A program made the translations under genes and the position numbers. A DNA stretch of 64,000 nt from positions 1,364,001-1,428,000 of the forward strand of contig NC_088937.1 of the NCBI RefSeq assembly GCF_033473495.1, read 5' to 3'. Under the pieces are notes generated by a model that saw nothing but the letters and a program-made list of their open reading frames with translations, had not been told where the DNA came from and did no database searches. The DNA comes from Cercospora beticola. Taxonomy: Eukaryota; Ascomycota; Dothideomycetes; Mycosphaerellales; Mycosphaerellaceae. Of the stretch, positions 10,232-21,216 are shown one piece after another (within the stretch, counting starts at the first letter, position 1; each line of letters opens with the position of its first letter).

Positions 10232-13180
10232 CCCAGAGTCGTGGCGGTCCCCGTAATCTATCCCTTTCCGCGTCGACGCCAACGGCGAGAAGGGCGGTGA
10301 TGCATAGACAGTCGCCAGGTTGACGGTTAGTGGGTGGGTGGGTGGAGGGCGCAAAGGGATCTATCTGGCTGTCGTGATTGCGAGCTCGGAGAGCACAATC
10401 GATGTCCAGCTGTCAATCGATAGCAGCCTTACAGCAGCGGGAAGTTGGCCAGAGTCCGTGTGGATGGTGACCTAGACAGAGAGCAAAAAGTTGAATGTTA
10501 TGGCCGTGAGGGCGGAAGCTTGTTCCGGCTGCTGCCCAAGGCAGCTGGGTTGGCAGATTAATGCGGCTCGAGAGGTGATGCCGTCACGCGTGAGTGAGCG
10601 CAGCATCGACAGCCGGGCCTGGCTGACGTTTGACGGTGTTGCGCGGAAATGGGCAGGAGCAGGAACGAGCAGTGCAGGAGCGAGTGGTCTTGAAGGCGAG
10701 CGTGGTCTTGAGCGAGCGACGACGAAGCGAAACAGCAGAGCGCAGTGTGGGCAAGGCCAAAGGAGTGGCGGTGCGCGCAAAGCAGACAATGCACGAGTAT
10801 GGTTGGGTAGCCAAAGTGTAGTCGAATATCTCGTGAGCAGGGCCGGCCGTGGCGCGGGGTTGATGAGGTTGTCGCTGTCAGGCTTCTGAGTCGTTGCGTC
10901 GACGACGGGACAAGGAAGCACTGCCGAGCGAGTGCCCTTGCTCGCGATTAGAATTCGGAAACGCAAGGCGTGAGACGTGAAGCAAGAGTCTGCCGGACGA
11001 TGGAGATTATGGGCGGGGCTGGAGGTGTCACAGCCCGGTCGGCGTCGATCGAGCAAAAGTGAGGCTCGGCCGGTAGTCAGTAGTGGGCAACAAAGCGAAG
11101 GAGGGGAGGCCAGACAAACAGAAAGGGACGCCGCCCCGCGCGCTCGACGAGGGTGCTGAGGAATGACCTGCTCTCATACTCGCCTCCTCGTGCTGTACTG
11201 CGGACGTTGTCGCGCTGCAGCGGACCAGGAAAGGAGGGCCGCCGCCGCCGTTGTGAGAGGTGGTATAGCAGTAGGCGATAAGAGCCGTGAGGCTGCCGGC
11301 TGCAGAGCGAGAGTCGCGCCTCGCACGCAGGATCGTCGTCGCCGTTTGCTGCCACCCAACCTTCCGGACTCAGGGATCATAACGCAAGAGAGGCGTCAGC
11401 CAGCGCGGTGCTGTAACGGCCGTTATTGGCCGGGCGTGTAGGCACTCCGCTCGACAGGATAGCAGCGCAGCACCGCACCCTCTCTGCTCTCATCGCACCG
11501 GTGCTGCTCTGGGTGGGCGTGCGCCGGCACCCCCAGCTCGACGCTCCCAGATTGCCGTGCCGTCGACGATCCTGGCAGGTGAGGCCAGGCCGGGTGATAG
11601 CGCCAGATTATTGGGGACGGGGCAGCCTTTGGGAGGTTTGCGCGCCGACGAGCTCGTCTCACGCTTGACATGGCATTAGACTTCCGGGTGCCAGGTCAGA
11701 TGCGTGCTCCATGGGCTCCGCAAGCGTCGGCAGCAGCGCGTCGCGCGGACGGCAGCAGCAGCAGAGCAGCGCTGCACTCTGTGACGCTCGACGTCCGGCG
11801 CGCGACCTGCGAACGAACACATGCTGTCGTGGCGGCGGGTGAGCGATCGTGGCCACAAGGTTTTTGGCATCGCCGTGGACGCGCTCTAGCGCTGCATGTC
11901 GAGCCCTCGTACCTGCAGAAAGCGTTTGTTTGATCCCGGCTGCTGCCTCCGACTGGCTCTCTGCCGCGCTCCACCGTCCGCCATGCTGCGCCGGCCTGCA
12001 ATTACTGGTCGCGCGTCTGGAGACCACACGCGATCCCCAGCGCCCAGCGCGGTATTCCTGGCATTTGGGCACACGTCCGCCCGGGCTCTGGGCAGAAATC
12101 TCAGCGTGCTGCCTCACGTGGGCCATGCCGTGTTTGGAATATGCGCCGATCACGAGAGGCCGGATGAAACGAGCAAACGTAGCCTGTGTGGTCAGCGTGA
12201 GGCTCCATGCGTGTCACCGGCCGGGTGCTCGCCGGCGGTGTCGGATACGCGCAATGTCGACTGACATGCACTTCTGGCTGCTGTGTGAATGAAACGAAAC
12301 AGATCTCAATTCATGACTAAGACGGCCACACGAAACGATAGTTTCAGCACGCTAACACGATACAGTTTAGCCTCTGATCGGCGCTTTCGGCTGCGCATCG
12401 ATGTCACAGCTCGCTGCAAGTCCAGACGTCGGCTGGGCAGCACAGCATATGTCTTCGGGCTTTTATGATCTGTCAAGGGCCTGCCCGAGCATGTCCATAG
12501 ATGACCAGGTCCCCGCCGCATCATCCAGGCCGCAATCATCTGCTCCGCGCCTCGCCTCTGCTGCACCGCCTGCACTGCCACGATGAGGGCTCGGAACTGC
12601 ACCTGTCTCGGATGAAACGAGTCGACGTGGTGGATACCTCTTCCAGCAGCCCGGTATGCAGTACTGTAGCGATTCGGCCAGGGATCTCAAACCGGCACAT
12701 CGCACACTTCGACAGATTGTACCTTCGAGGAGCGCTTCCTCTGTGTGCGACACATGAGACCAACTCACGATATTAACCCGCCGGGATAACAGCTCTATGG
12801 CACATAGCGGCATTTTAGGATGCTGTGCAAGCGCCCTATATCTGGAGTATTAAGAGCAAGCCGAGCACGGATAATCGCTAGATATCCGTCTCCTTCCGTG
12901 TCGTGAGCACTGACGAATTTCGAATCGATGCCATGGAAGCGATCTGGTCGTGAAGGAAGCGGCGGGATTGAGGTACAGAGTGGCATCATCGAGACTGAAG
13001 AAAGACTTGGCCGCTTAAACGGGCGCCGAATTTTCCGCTCTCGCAATCTACGTTTTGTATATGCCAGACTCTTTGCATCTCACGTCGTGGAGGATGTGAG
13101 TGGTATGGGTATCACTTTTTGCGACAAAAATGTTGAAAGTTGTTGAAACGCCAGGCCTTTCTCTAATACACAATCAACGC
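10232..13180. other. Long GC-rich stretch without a supported gene
   Basis: Nearly 3 kb between the start of the conserved fungal protein (-) and the stop of ADO1 (-). Many overlapping frames of 60-160 codons exist in all six frames, Arg/Ser/Ala/Pro-rich and without domains, as expected by chance in GC-rich sequence. It contains a G-quadruplex motif near its left end. It could hold a non-coding RNA or a long 5' leader; the sequence alone shows nothing decisive. Confidence 0.5.
10332..10349 (+). promoter_or_regulatory. G-quadruplex motif upstream of a minus-strand gene
   Basis: Four GGG runs with loops of 1, 1 and 4 nt (10332-10334, 10336-10338, 10340-10342, 10347-10349). This matches the classical G3+N1-7 pattern with very short loops. 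It lies about 100 bp upstream of the chosen ATG at 10231, with the G-rich strand as the template strand of that gene. A regulatory effect is inferred only. Confidence 0.5.
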
Positions 13181-14587
13181 TCAAGCGCCGTACGCCTGCT
13201 TGGGGAATGGATAACTGTAGTAGCGTCAGCGAAAGAGGCAAGCTATGACTGAGGTTCGGATTGGTAACGTACGCAGGTCCCAGCTCGCGCAGGCTCAGTG
13301 CCGCCAACCACTGGCCCATGTCGACGCAGGTCTCGAGCTTCTCGCCCTTCACAATGCCGGCCACGAAGCCTCCTGCGAAAGCATCACCGGCACCTGTCGT
13401 GTCAACAATTTCGTTCTTGTCGATGGAGTGGACGGGGTAGCTCTTTGCATCGCCTTCATCCTGAACGGCAACCACAGTCGGGTCGGTGCCCTGTGTGATG
13501 ATCGCAACACGCTTCCGCTGTGTGTTCTTCTTTGGAAGGTTGGCGAGCGCCTTAGCGATGGTTGGGATGTCGTGGGTATTCAGGTCGTGCGAGTCGGCAT
13601 ATGCAATGGCTTCTGTCTCGTTGCCGACAACGTAATCCCAGTAGGGAGCGGTCTGGTCAAGAGGATCCTTGAAGAACTGGGCGATGAAAGGCGCCGAGAG
13701 CGAAAGGATGAAAGGCTGAGGCCGTTGTTAGCAACCAACGCTCGTACACGTGCCCTTTCGGTTCTGAAATTCACCTTGTCTGTCTTTGCAGCTTCCTCGG
13801 CAAGCTTCAAGACCGCTGGGACGCAAACCGTCAAGTGATAACCGCCAACAAAGTAGGCCTTGGCCTTCTCTGCCACTGCCCAGTTCTCTTCCAGATGCTC
13901 AATCTTGTAAGCGTTGGCTGCAGCAAGATCTGTAACCATGCTCCTGTTGTGGCCAGTGATGATGACACCACATCGACCGGTTGGCTCCTTCTCGTCGTAA
14001 CGATATCTGACAGCAAGGCCAGCCTGCTTGTTTGCATCTTGCAGAATGTCTGCATACTTGTCCTTGCCAACGCAACCAAAGAAGACCACGGAGTCGGGCT
14101 TGAGCAGGTACTACGAGCGGAAGCCATTGTCAGTCTAAAGATCGTGGATATATCTTTCGGCACAGCCTCCCCACTTTATGAGGAACCTGGCCGACTTCTC
14201 TCAACGCATATCGGTTCAAGCCAGGTCCCCACTGATGGCATTTTCTGCTTGTATCAACCTACCTGAGCTCCTCTTGCTGTGTTCTGAGCTGCACCTCCTG
14301 CTAACAGCTTCGCATCGCGGTTCTTGATCAGCTCTTCGTAAAGTGTCAAGTGCTGCTTTTCAGCGAGGATCGCGTCGTTGGCCTTGAGACCATATTGCTG
14401 AAGAAGGGCGTCGTCACTGATTCCACACCGTCAGCAGAGTCGATGGAGCCACTCAGTCCCACGAGAGAAGATGCCCACTCGAGTGAGAATTTGACGAGCT
14501 CAAAAAAGTGAGGACTTACCCTTGGCCCTGGATGTCGAGAAGTGGGTTCTCAAGGGCGAGGAGCTCGTAGGCGTGATCGGAGGACAT
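13181..14587 (-). CDS. ADO1: Adenosine kinase
   Basis: Five exons on the minus strand: 14587-14520, 14416-14263, 14110-13775, 13715-13273 and 13214-13181, giving 344 aa, close to the usual fungal length of about 340-350. The enzyme phosphorylates adenosine to AMP with ATP in the cytosol, salvaging adenosine and removing the product of S-adenosylhomocysteine hydrolysis. Family marks are the start ALENPLLDIQ, the substrate-side GGAAQNTARGAQ, FFGCVGKDKY, AYFVGGYHLTV, NETEAIAYA and the pfkB signature DTTGAGDAFAGGFVAG with its catalytic Asp. The last exon encodes only about 11 residues (YPFPKQAYGA end); the GTACGT donor is required to reach this conserved tail, since read-through gives an unrelated tail. 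Introns are 103, 152, 59 and 58 nt. The gene is divergent from the arylsulfotransferase-like gene. Confidence 0.92.
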
Positions 14588-15613
14588 GATGACTGCGAGA
14601 AGATTGGTCCTTCAAAATTTTGGCACGAGTAGAGGGTGATGTCGAAGGTGTACCGGCGTCAATGGATTCGACGAGATTTTGGAAGCTGATCCAGGGTCAT
14701 TGACATTGTCCCGCGAACCTGCCCCGCGTGTGGGTCCTACCGGCGTTTGCGTGCTCCGATACGAAGCGGTTATCGTGAAATGCGAAGACGGTGACCGAGA
14801 AGCCATGCTCCCTCCCACTATCACACCGAGCCCTCACTACTGGCCGCGAAGGACAGCAGTGTCAGCAATTCTGCTGGTCTCAGATGGCACATGAGCACTG
14901 GACGCGACAGCCAATTCCACACACCACGCGCCAACAGGGGAGACGACAGGCCTGCTCATTGCAACTCGACATCCGCGCTCACCTCTTCGTTGTGTGCAAG
15001 CATTCTCAAATGCATCACATCACAAAATCATCCATGCCGAGTGGCCGATGTCTGCCGCAGAACCACACGCCGTGATGTGCTCCACCATGTCTGCCTTCCG
15101 TTGTTCTTCCAAACACGCTGAGCACAAAACGTAGGTACGACTGACGCCTCTTGCGATTCGTGAACATGCGATCACCGAGAGCCTCTACCGTCTGCCGTCC
15201 GAGGAAGAATAACAATGCTCCCGCAGCATCACCTGCTGGGTCCCACACCTACCTCCTATCGTAAGTGGAGACTGACGACACTACGCCCAGTCGCAGCTTG
15301 GCGCAATGGCTTGACCTCAATAAAATCGATTCGGCTCCTAAGGACGACGACAGGTGAAGTGTCATACGCTGGGCTCGATACTTTTGCATCGACTCTTCCC
15401 AAAAAGGGCTTCTGACATGGATGCGGTCCCAGCTTCGCGCTCAATGTCCGCCCTGGCAGAGCCCAGCCTGAAGTTCACACGCTGTTACGCGTCACAAGAC
15501 GACCAAGAGTCTCGGCTTCCAGGAGACGAGTGTGGACCACCGATGAAACCATTCACGCAGAAGACCAAATACTTTCGTCCTGTTCTGAATCCCCACTGGT
15601 CCATGTGAAAAGC
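14588..15613. promoter_or_regulatory. Divergent intergenic region, ADO1 / arylsulfotransferase-like
   Basis: About 1 kb between two divergently transcribed starts. No protein-like frame was found; it probably carries both promoters. No specific factor site is claimed. Confidence 0.5.
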
Positions 15614-17447
15614 ATGAGGAGTGCTACGATTGTGGCCAACGCCTTGTGCATTTCTACCTGGGCTTCAACATTCTCCTTTGCCAGTGCAACTTCAAAAAAG
15701 GATGACCCTGGTCTCTTCCATTTCGTGACTGTAAATCAGACGAACTTGCTGTGTATTCCTCAATCATGTCACTGACAATCCCCAGAGACCAGATCTCAAG
15801 CCGCCAAGGTGGAAGGTCAACATCTATCATAAAGAGCTGCTCAGTCCAGGATACTGGTTTGTGGCCCCTCGAGAACCTCTTGGCGCCGAAGAAGTCGTTG
15901 GGCCTTGGGTCGGACCAGCGATCTATGATGGACGGGGTGAGCTGATCTGGAGCGGCGCCGCACTATTTCGCAATACGATGACCGATGATTTCCGCGTCAG
16001 TAACGTTGGCGGGCAGGATCTGATGACGGTCTTACATCAAGAGAAAGGTCAGGGAGTTGTTGTCCGCCCTTCGTATGGCGTGAGAAACGCCATTCGTTTT
16101 GGCGATCCGCGAGCGATCAATATTCACGAGTTTCATTTTGTGGACAACGGTGCTCGGGCTCTTATTATCAGAAGCAACAAGACGAGGGCAAGCACCGAAG
16201 ACTCCCAATCTGTTGGGATAGCTGGAGGCTGTATCGCAGAGTTTGATGGTTTCGAAGAATTCGAGACCAGCACGTGGGAGTCCGTCTTCAGATGGAACTC
16301 TTTTGGTCGCATTGGGCTCAATGAAAGCTCCACAGATGACGGCACTGCTATCGAGACAAAATGCGACAGCGGTTGGGACTTCCTACACGCGAATTCCGTG
16401 GACAAGGATGATGCTGGAAATTACTATCTAAGCGCTCGCTTCACGGACACAGTCTACAAGATATCGCGGCTGGATGGAAACATCATATGGCGACTAGGAG
16501 GCAGCAGATCTGACTTCGATATGGCTGGTTTGAAGTTTTCCGGGCAGCACAGCGTGCGCATAATTGCCTCAAACCATACGCATACGGTTCTCTCCATTCT
16601 GGACAACGCAATCAAGGACGAGTTGCAACCGACTCATCCGTACTCCCGAGGACTCCTGCTTTCATTGCGTACAAATACGACGCCAACGACTGTTACGACG
16701 CTCGCTGAATATAGCCATCCGCATGGCGTTGGGGCGTATGCACACGCGCGAGGCAATCTCCAAATGCTCCGCGATGGCAACGTCTTCATTGGTTGGTCTA
16801 AGCAAGCAGTACACAGCGAACACACGAGCGACGGCAAGCTCATCATGGACGCACAATTGATTCCCGAGTGGCTCGGATCATATCGCAATTACAAGTTCCC
16901 CATGGTTGGCCGGCCACACGAGAGGATTGCTGTGGTCGCGCGAACTACTGAAGATGGTACAAATGTTTGGGTGTCTTGGAATGGCGCGACAGAAGTCACT
17001 CAGTGGAATTGCTATAAGAACGAGAGGGTTGCTTCTCAAGAGGTCAGGACACTGATTGCTTCAGCAAACAAGACAAGTTTTGAGACGCAGCTGCTAATTG
17101 GTGAGGCGGTGGCCAACATCACACTTGAAGCTGTGGCCAGAAATGGTACCGTCCTGGGCAACTCCGCATTTGTTCGAGTTAATCGTGCAGATCAATCGGG
17201 GGCCGGGCAGAGCAATGGCGACGCTGGGCGAGCAGAGAGTGCCATATTTTCTGCACGTCGTGTGAGTTGGCTTGTGCGACAGCATCCTTCGACGTTCGTT
17301 CTGGCCTTGGTCTTATCATTGCTGTTTATGCATGTGGCTCGGCGAGGGCGGCGTCTGCGTTGGTTGTCGTTCAGGAGTCTTGGGCAAATGAATAGAAGCC
17401 AGCCAGCCATGGTGGAAGGGGCATCTCGACAGAATTTGTACATTTGA
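15614..17447 (+). CDS. Arylsulfotransferase-family membrane protein
   Basis: Two exons, 15614-15730 and 15786-17447, 592 aa. Exon 1 encodes a signal peptide (about residues 1-25, ending FSFASA) and reads into FVT; the 55-nt intron joins it to RPDLKPPRW in exon 2, matching the fungal arylsulfotransferase (ASST, Arylsulfotran_2) pattern. Later marks are GPAIYDGRGELIWSG, a repeated beta-propeller-like pattern with WDFLHANSVDKDD, GNYYLSARFTDTVYKI, GNIIWRLGG, FSGQHSVR and the late HPHGVGAYAHARGN. Near the C-terminus a hydrophobic segment (about 555-572, FVLALVLSLLFMHV) is followed by an Arg-rich stretch, suggesting a type I membrane anchor with a lumenal or extracellular catalytic part. Many N-glycosylation sequons fit that. 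Bacterial ASST moves sulfate between phenols; the fungal substrate is unknown, so activity is inferred. The exon-2 frame has no ATG near its start, which supports the spliced model. Confidence 0.8.
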
Positions 17448-17807
17448 AGAATTGTTCAAGACAGCATTTATCTACTGCGTCCATTCTATCACGCCACCAG
17501 CAATATTAGATTATTGTGTCACGGAGAGACCTGGGCAAAACATCCCGAAGGCACAACAGTGGGTCACTCCCCATGGACCGATGCCATAGACCTCGAAAAG
17601 TGACACCTGCGATGTTGTTGGCGGAGGCAAGAACGCGGCCATATGACCTTATTTTGTGGATTGCCATCACTGCAACCACGACGATATTCGTACAAAAATA
17701 GCTGTGGCGCTCAATCCCAATCACTGACTACTGCACGACTGCGAACCGATCGAACGCCCTGGCTCCTATGCCGGGCAAATCGCACTTTTCTTTTTATTCC
17801 CATCATA
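17448..17807. other. Convergent 3' region
   Basis: 360 bp between the stops of the arylsulfotransferase-like gene (+) and YSH1 (-). It holds 3' UTRs and a candidate poly(A) signal for YSH1. Confidence 0.6.
17793..17798 (-). terminator. Candidate poly(A) signal for YSH1
   Basis: A perfect AATAAA on the minus strand, about 10 nt downstream of the YSH1 stop codon. Position and sequence fit a positioning element; fungal poly(A) signals are loose, so this is tentative. Confidence 0.4.
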
Positions 17808-20619
17808 CTACTGCCAAAGCGGAGCAACAGTCTCAACAGCACGCTCAACCACAGCGCGAACACGGTCTCCCAACGGCTTGACCGCGCACTCAACTTCCAA
17901 CTTCTCGAGCCAGACTTTCGCGACGCTCTTATCGACTCGGATCTCCACTCCCGGTACAGGAATACCGATGGAGACCAATCGAGCTAGTTCCTGCTGCTGA
18001 AGCTTCTCCAGATCAATTTCCTCTGCCTCATTCTCGCCATTGGTCTCTGGCGTTACAATTTTCGGCTTGTTGATCGGGTTGACGGCCTCCTCACCAAATT
18101 GTGCCTCGAGGAACATGAAAAGTCTATTCAGCCGCTCCTCTGGAGTTAGGTTTGCGTGAAGATTTCTCTTGCCAGCGATTGCGCTGTTCCCTTGTGGCGC
18201 GCCGTGGTTGTGGCTATGAGGTTTTGAGCTCTGCTTGACTGCAGCGGGCGAACTCTCCACTGTCAGCAGAACGGCCATGACAGCATCTGCAATTGCATCG
18301 TTGGTGGCATTTCCTTCCCACTCAAGCTCCACGAGTCCGTTCTCTTGGCAAATGACACGCACGCATCCTCCCATGACTTCGAAAATTGTCGCGTGATGCG
18401 ATGGAAGTTCTTCGTCGGCTTCCTCTTGTTTGCCATTCGCATTGACTTTCCCGTTCGCGCTATTGCGGGTGACGTCTATCGTGCCAAAGGTGCCCTCCAA
18501 GGCCCATTTAATCAGATCTGTAGAAGCAGAGGCCAGTGTCAATCGTTGTCGGCAGACGATTGTAGTTGTTGTGAGACCAGCGTATTCCTTCAAGTCCTCA
18601 GGTGCCATGAGTGAAAGCTTGAAATCATTCTGCACTAACACTCCAGAGATGACTTGACCCAGAGACGAAGTTTGATCAAACTCCGATTTGGGCTTCTTGA
18701 CAGCACCTTCCGTCATGTCTTCGTCCTCGTCGCTTGTTGCAGATGGACTTGGTAACATTGTTGGGGGCTGAACAAGGGATGCTAGCCGACCAACAACTCG
18801 AGCGACCTTCTCTTGCCGGAAAGGTATTCGCACCTCCTCGCAGTTGGCTGGGGAGTAGACTTTCATCTTGCCGGTTCCTAACAGTCTAGACTTGAGCCTG
18901 TTCATATTGTGCTTCTCGCCATGGACAAGGATGACGACAGGAGCAGCGACTTCCTCGATGAACTCTCGATTCTCCTGGCCATCAACGTGGACGGCAAAGT
19001 TGAACTCTTGTACCGTGCACCTCCTCGGAATCTGCTGTCTTTCGCCGTCTGGCCCGCCCGCCTTTTTCCCCAACACATTGCCTGCCGAACGATCCATAGT
19101 CACGGCAGTGATGTGATCAGGCTCTAGCAGAAGATTCTTGGCCATTGTCCCCTCGACGCTGTATCCCGTGATAATGACACCGTTCTTCTGGTCCGGTGCC
19201 CAACGCTCGAGCAGTGCACGCGAAGGACCATTCTGCAACATTCCGGGCGAGGCCAGTACAACACTACCGCCAACATCCTCGAATCGGTCGACACCTTTGA
19301 GTGCACGAACGAATTGAAAGTCCCATGGTCCAGCAGTACCGCCCTCTCCGACCGAGGTGCCGGCGGCACTGGCTTGGAATTTGGACTTGATCCTGTCATT
19401 CATGTCGTCGACGTATGTCTGATACACAACCATAACCTTCCGGGCAAGACCAGAAGCGTAGTAGATTGGGAACTTTCGATACTCCTCATGCCTCTGCCAG
19501 TGGTCCTCCAAGATCAGAAGCAGTTCCTGGGTGTTACCAACAGCAGTTGTAGGCATCAGAACTCTACCGCCGCGGTTCAAGATTGTTGTTATTGACTTGA
19601 TGAGCGCATTCTCACGCTCTTGCCGAGGAGTCCTGGTACTGATGCCAAAAGTCGACTCGGTAATGAGACAATCGATTTTGACATTTCGGGGCACGGCTGC
19701 TGGGATCAAGTGTCGATCATTCTCGCGAGAGTAGTCGCCCGTGAACAGAATGTTGAGCCCGGCGATCTCGATAAGGTACATGCAGGCGCCGAGGACGTGA
19801 CCAGCAGGGTACGGAGTGAACCGAATGCCATTGTGCGAGTGAGTGGTGTGGAATGAGATGGTTTGTATCATGGGCAGGGTCGAGAGGATGTCTTGTTCGG
19901 TGTATAACTGGCTGACATAGCCGTCTGTGCCAGATGTGGATGAAGCTGGAGTATGCGTATTGTGCACACGCACAGCATCTTGGGTCGTCCATTTGTAGAT
20001 TGCTTTGGTGGGGTGCGTCATATAGACCTTGCCAGCGAAGTTCGTCTTGGATAAGACATAGGGCAGAGAAGCGGAGTGGTCCTGGTGAAAGCTGGGGCAG
20101 CTCGTTAGCTTGCACTTCGACTCGCTATCTAGACATGCATATTGCGGGCAGACGGTGCAGGGGGGTGAGGGTCATAAGCAAAGAAAAGAAAGGGCAAGAG
20201 GTGGACAGCTGGCATACAATAGCTACAGAATCTACTCTGCTGCTGTAGGATTTGAGTAGTGAGCTCGACGAGATGCGACATCGTAACGCACTGACTTTCC
20301 TCCTTGGCCGCCAAGCCATGCGTCCGACTGTAGCCTCACTGTCCAATAAACTGGAATTCACTTACTGTGTGATTAAGAGCAAGTCGACGGTGCTCAGGTC
20401 GAACTCATCGTAGAAGGGCAGAGCGCCCAAGCCCTCGTAAGACGGATGAATGCCCGCATCCAGCATGACTGTCTTGCCCTTGTACTGTATGATGTGACAG
20501 GATCTGCCCACCTCGTTGCCGCCTCCAAGCGCGAGGAACATGAGCTCATCTGAGGGGTCTACAGGTTCTTCATCCTCCGGCGCCGCATTCATGGCCGAGT
20601 GCGCGCGTTTCGTCGCCAT
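17808..20619 (-). CDS. YSH1: mRNA 3'-end processing endonuclease Ysh1 (CPSF-73)
   Basis: Two exons, 20619-20366 and 20091-17808, give 845 aa. This is the zinc-dependent endonuclease of the cleavage and polyadenylation factor, which cuts pre-mRNA before poly(A) addition in the nucleus. The metallo-beta-lactamase part begins [13 protein letters not shown] and [10 protein letters not shown]. The HxHxDH motif reads HFHQDH (residues 85-90) and is created only by splicing, since the intron falls inside the first His codon (CA|C). Further ligands are AGHVLGA (His about 183) and TGDYSRE (Asp about 204). The beta-CASP part includes [38 protein letters not shown] and [11 protein letters not shown]. The C-terminal about 300 residues match the CPSF73 C-terminal domain. 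The Gln inside HxHxDH is unusual beside Leu/Val/Ile in relatives I remember, but the ligands are intact. The 274-nt intron is the longest in the window. Confidence 0.93.
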
Positions 20620-21216
20620 GGCCGCAGATCTCGTGCGCGACGCGCAGCGGCGGAAGGGAGGCGGGTGTTGTCAGCCTGTAACAGTGGCGGCGAGCGCGTC
20701 ACTTGCAGCGGCGCGTACAAAACGATGCGCTCAGGGCCGCAGCCGTCAGTGAGGTGATGAATGTTGATATGATAAGGTGAGGTGGAAGTTCGAGTGAGAA
20801 GCTGTGTGGAGAGCCGCATGGGTGAATGCAGCTTTCTCGGCAGTGCCCGGCCGCGCCGCCGCTCAGAGTCAACTCTGCGCACGCTTCTACCGTAACATCG
20901 ACACGCCAGCAGCACGAATCCGCCTACACCCACCACCGCCGACCGCGCACCGCCCCATCGCGACCGTCCGACGACCCGAGCGCATCTTTTATCGAACGGC
21001 GCCGACGAGCAGCGAGCATCTGATGAGAGCAGCAGGAGCAGACGGCCACTGAGGAGGCGTCACCTCGCGTGAGGGAGACAGGACAGGACAGGACTACGAC
21101 GGCCGCAGCCTGTGCTCCGTCGTGCTTGGCCCCAATCGCCAGTCGCATCCGCCGCGTCTCCTCGCATCGCCAGAGCGCAGGCGACATCCATTTGTGCCAG
21201 TTGAGGCGTCGCCGCG
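20620..21216. promoter_or_regulatory. Divergent promoter region, YSH1 / TAF4
   Basis: 597 bp between two ATGs pointing away from each other. It is GC-rich with Cys/Arg-type chance frames only. It must contain both core promoters and leaders; no canonical TATA box was seen. Confidence 0.6.

Noticed and set aside
11659..12292. 150-165-codon frames on both strands
   Set aside because: Overlapping in at least three frames, GC-driven composition, no recognisable motif.
13245..13838. 197-codon plus-strand frame
   Set aside because: Antisense shadow of ADO1 exons 3-4, which have strong family motifs.
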